Source: an uncultured Clostridia bacterium (GTDB lineage Bacteria; Bacillota; Clostridia; Christensenellales; Aristaeellaceae). Taken from it: DNA of 6,610 bases. This document shows positions 5,633-6,610 of the stretch, piece after piece. Where the stretch lies: contig CAKTTL010000130.1 of assembly GCA_934615235.1 (NCBI GenBank), positions 1-6,610 of the forward strand. Direction: 5' to 3'. Made by a program: the position numbers and the translations under genes. The notes beneath the pieces were generated by a model. The model ran no database searches and was not told the origin of the DNA. It saw only the letters and a program-made list of their open reading frames with translations. Position 1 is the stretch's first letter, and each line of letters starts with the position of its first letter.

Positions 5633-6544
5633 ATGATTACCACAATTTCTCTCTCCCCGGCCATCGATAAGCGGCTGGAGTTTGAGCATTTTTCGATCGG
5701 CGGCACGAACCGCGTGCGGCGCGCGGAGGCGGAGGGCGCGGGTAAGGCCGTCAACGTCGCGCTGGGGCTGCAGGCGCTGGGTCTTTCGGCGCTTTGCGCC
5801 GGAATATTGCCCGATAACGGGCGGCTGATTACCGAGCGGCTGGAAGCGGGGCACGTGGCGTGCGACTTCCTGCCTGCGCCGGGCAGCGTGCGCGTGAACC
5901 AGAAGCTGTTCGACCGCAGCACGCAGGTGCTGACCGAGATCAACGAAAGCTGTCCGCCGATGACGCCCGAGCTGGTCGCCGCGGCGGAAGAGCTGGCCGT
6001 CGCGCATGCGAAGGAAAGCGCGTTCCTCGTGCTGACGGGGAGCCTGCCGCCCAAGTGCCCCGCGGACTGGTACGCCCGCGTGCTGCGCCGCGTGCATCGG
6101 GAAGCGCCGCAGTGCCGCGTCGTGCTGGACGCGGAGGGCGAGCGGTTCGCGCTGGCCGTGGCCGAAAAGCCGTGGCTTGTCAAGCCCAACCAGTATGAGC
6201 TCGGCCTGTTTGCCGGCCGGCCGCTCGATACGCGCGAGGATATCCTCGCGGCCGCGCGCGCGCTGAACCGGCGCGGCGTGGAGGTCGTCGTCGTGTCGAT
6301 GGGCAAGGACGGCGCGCTTGCTGTTCGCGGCGAGGAGGACGTGTTCGTCCCCGCGATGAAGATCGACGTGCATACGACCGTCGGCGCGGGCGACGCGATG
6401 GTCGCCGGACTGCTGCGCGGCTTCAGCGAGCGCAACGATCTCGCGCACGCACTCAAATGCGGCACCGCTTCCGCCGCCGCACGCTGCACCAACACAGGCG
6501 CGGGCTATCTACAAAGGGAAACGTTCGAGAAGCTGATGAGGTAG
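5633..6544 (+). CDS. PfkB-family sugar kinase, 1-phosphofructokinase-like
   Basis: A complete 303-residue cytoplasmic kinase of the PfkB/ribokinase fold, 1-phosphofructokinase/tagatose-6-phosphate kinase branch. It likely phosphorylates a phosphosugar with ATP, for example fructose 1-phosphate to the 1,6-bisphosphate. Visible motifs: SPAID at the N-terminus (8-12, sugar-binding Asp12), GAGKAVNVA (35-43, normally GGKGINVA), VRVNQK (86-91), TEIN (101-104), TGSLPP (135-140), VVLD (163-166), KPNQYEL (184-190), SMGKDG (222-227) and TVGAGDAMVAG (249-259) with catalytic base Asp254. The length is normal. ATG 5633 starts the classic first strand (MITTISLSPAID), and no upstream in-frame start exists. 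No ribosome binding site is correctly spaced and no promoter is clear; repeat copy E lies directly upstream. No fructose transporter or regulator is nearby, so the substrate stays open; fruK is the closest symbol but is not proven. Confidence 0.9.
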   Translation: MITTISLSPAIDKRLEFEHFSIGGTNRVRRAEAEGAGKAVNVALGLQALGLSALCAGILPDNGRLITERLEAGHVACDFLPAPGSVRVNQKLFDRSTQVLTEINESCPPMTPELVAAAEELAVAHAKESAFLVLTGSLPPKCPADWYARVLRRVHREAPQCRVVLDAEGERFALAVAEKPWLVKPNQYELGLFAGRPLDTREDILAAARALNRRGVEVVVVSMGKDGALAVRGEEDVFVPAMKIDVHTTVGAGDAMVAGLLRGFSERNDLAHALKCGTASAAARCTNTGAGYLQRETFEKLMR

Positions 6545-6583
6545 ACGGGGGGAAGACGGGAACGGGGGAGACGAGGTTTTTTT

Positions 6584-6610
6584 GGGGGGGGGGGGGGGGG
6601 GGGGGGGGGG
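6584..6610. other. 27-base G homopolymer at the window end, probable artefact
   Basis: The window ends in an unbroken run of 27 G, preceded by seven T. Terminal poly-G is a known product of two-colour Illumina chemistry, where absence of signal is read as G. It probably marks a contig end with unreliable bases. The kinase stop at 6542-6544 is 39 bases before it and is not affected. Confidence 0.7.

Noticed and set aside
5246..6495. Long minus-strand open frames opposite the kinase, running into the repeats
   Set aside because: They translate the antisense of PfkB motifs and then the repeat units (giving repeated FTWGFA-like and GERW-like strings), which is typical of spurious ORFs.

Overview
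The window looks like a short contig from a GC-rich member of the Clostridia (Firmicutes), possibly an uncultured gut lineage. The signs are strong AAGGAGG-type ribosome binding sites, sigma-A promoters with TTGACA/TATAAT-like boxes, a zinc-ribbon L28, and an EF-G-like factor of a type I associate with Clostridia. The lineage is inferred from protein character; no search was run. The last 27 bases are pure G, so the right end is probably a contig end with a sequencing or assembly artefact.

Layout, left to right. Bases 1-173 hold the possible last codons of an upstream gene and two small hairpins. A gene for a single-pass membrane protein of unknown function follows (174-857, +). It converges on a 72-codon gene (1050-1268, -), and a palindromic element lies between them (832-948). 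Next on the minus strand comes rpmB, ribosomal protein L28 (1513-1704), with its own promoter and terminator. Transcribed away from it is a two-helix membrane protein of unknown function (1881-2894, +), with a near-consensus promoter. Then come a 692-residue EF-G-like translational GTPase (3111-5189, +) with promoter and terminator, a 443-base intergenic stretch carrying three tandem copies of the palindromic repeat (5260-5632), and a PfkB-family sugar (phosphate) kinase (5633-6544, +).

No pathway links the genes. L28 and the EF-G-like factor both serve the ribosome, but they are on opposite strands with separate promoters. Most genes look like single transcription units.

The most unusual content is non-coding. 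At least five copies of a two-hairpin repeat fill the intergenic spaces. The long hairpin keeps a TCCT loop while its arms change in step, so base pairing is preserved although sequence is not. One copy supplies the last codons and stop of a gene, another abuts the start codon of the kinase, and one carries an insert of about 100 bases with its own inverted repeats. I found no CRISPR array, tRNA, rRNA or transposase, and no clear new multi-gene system.
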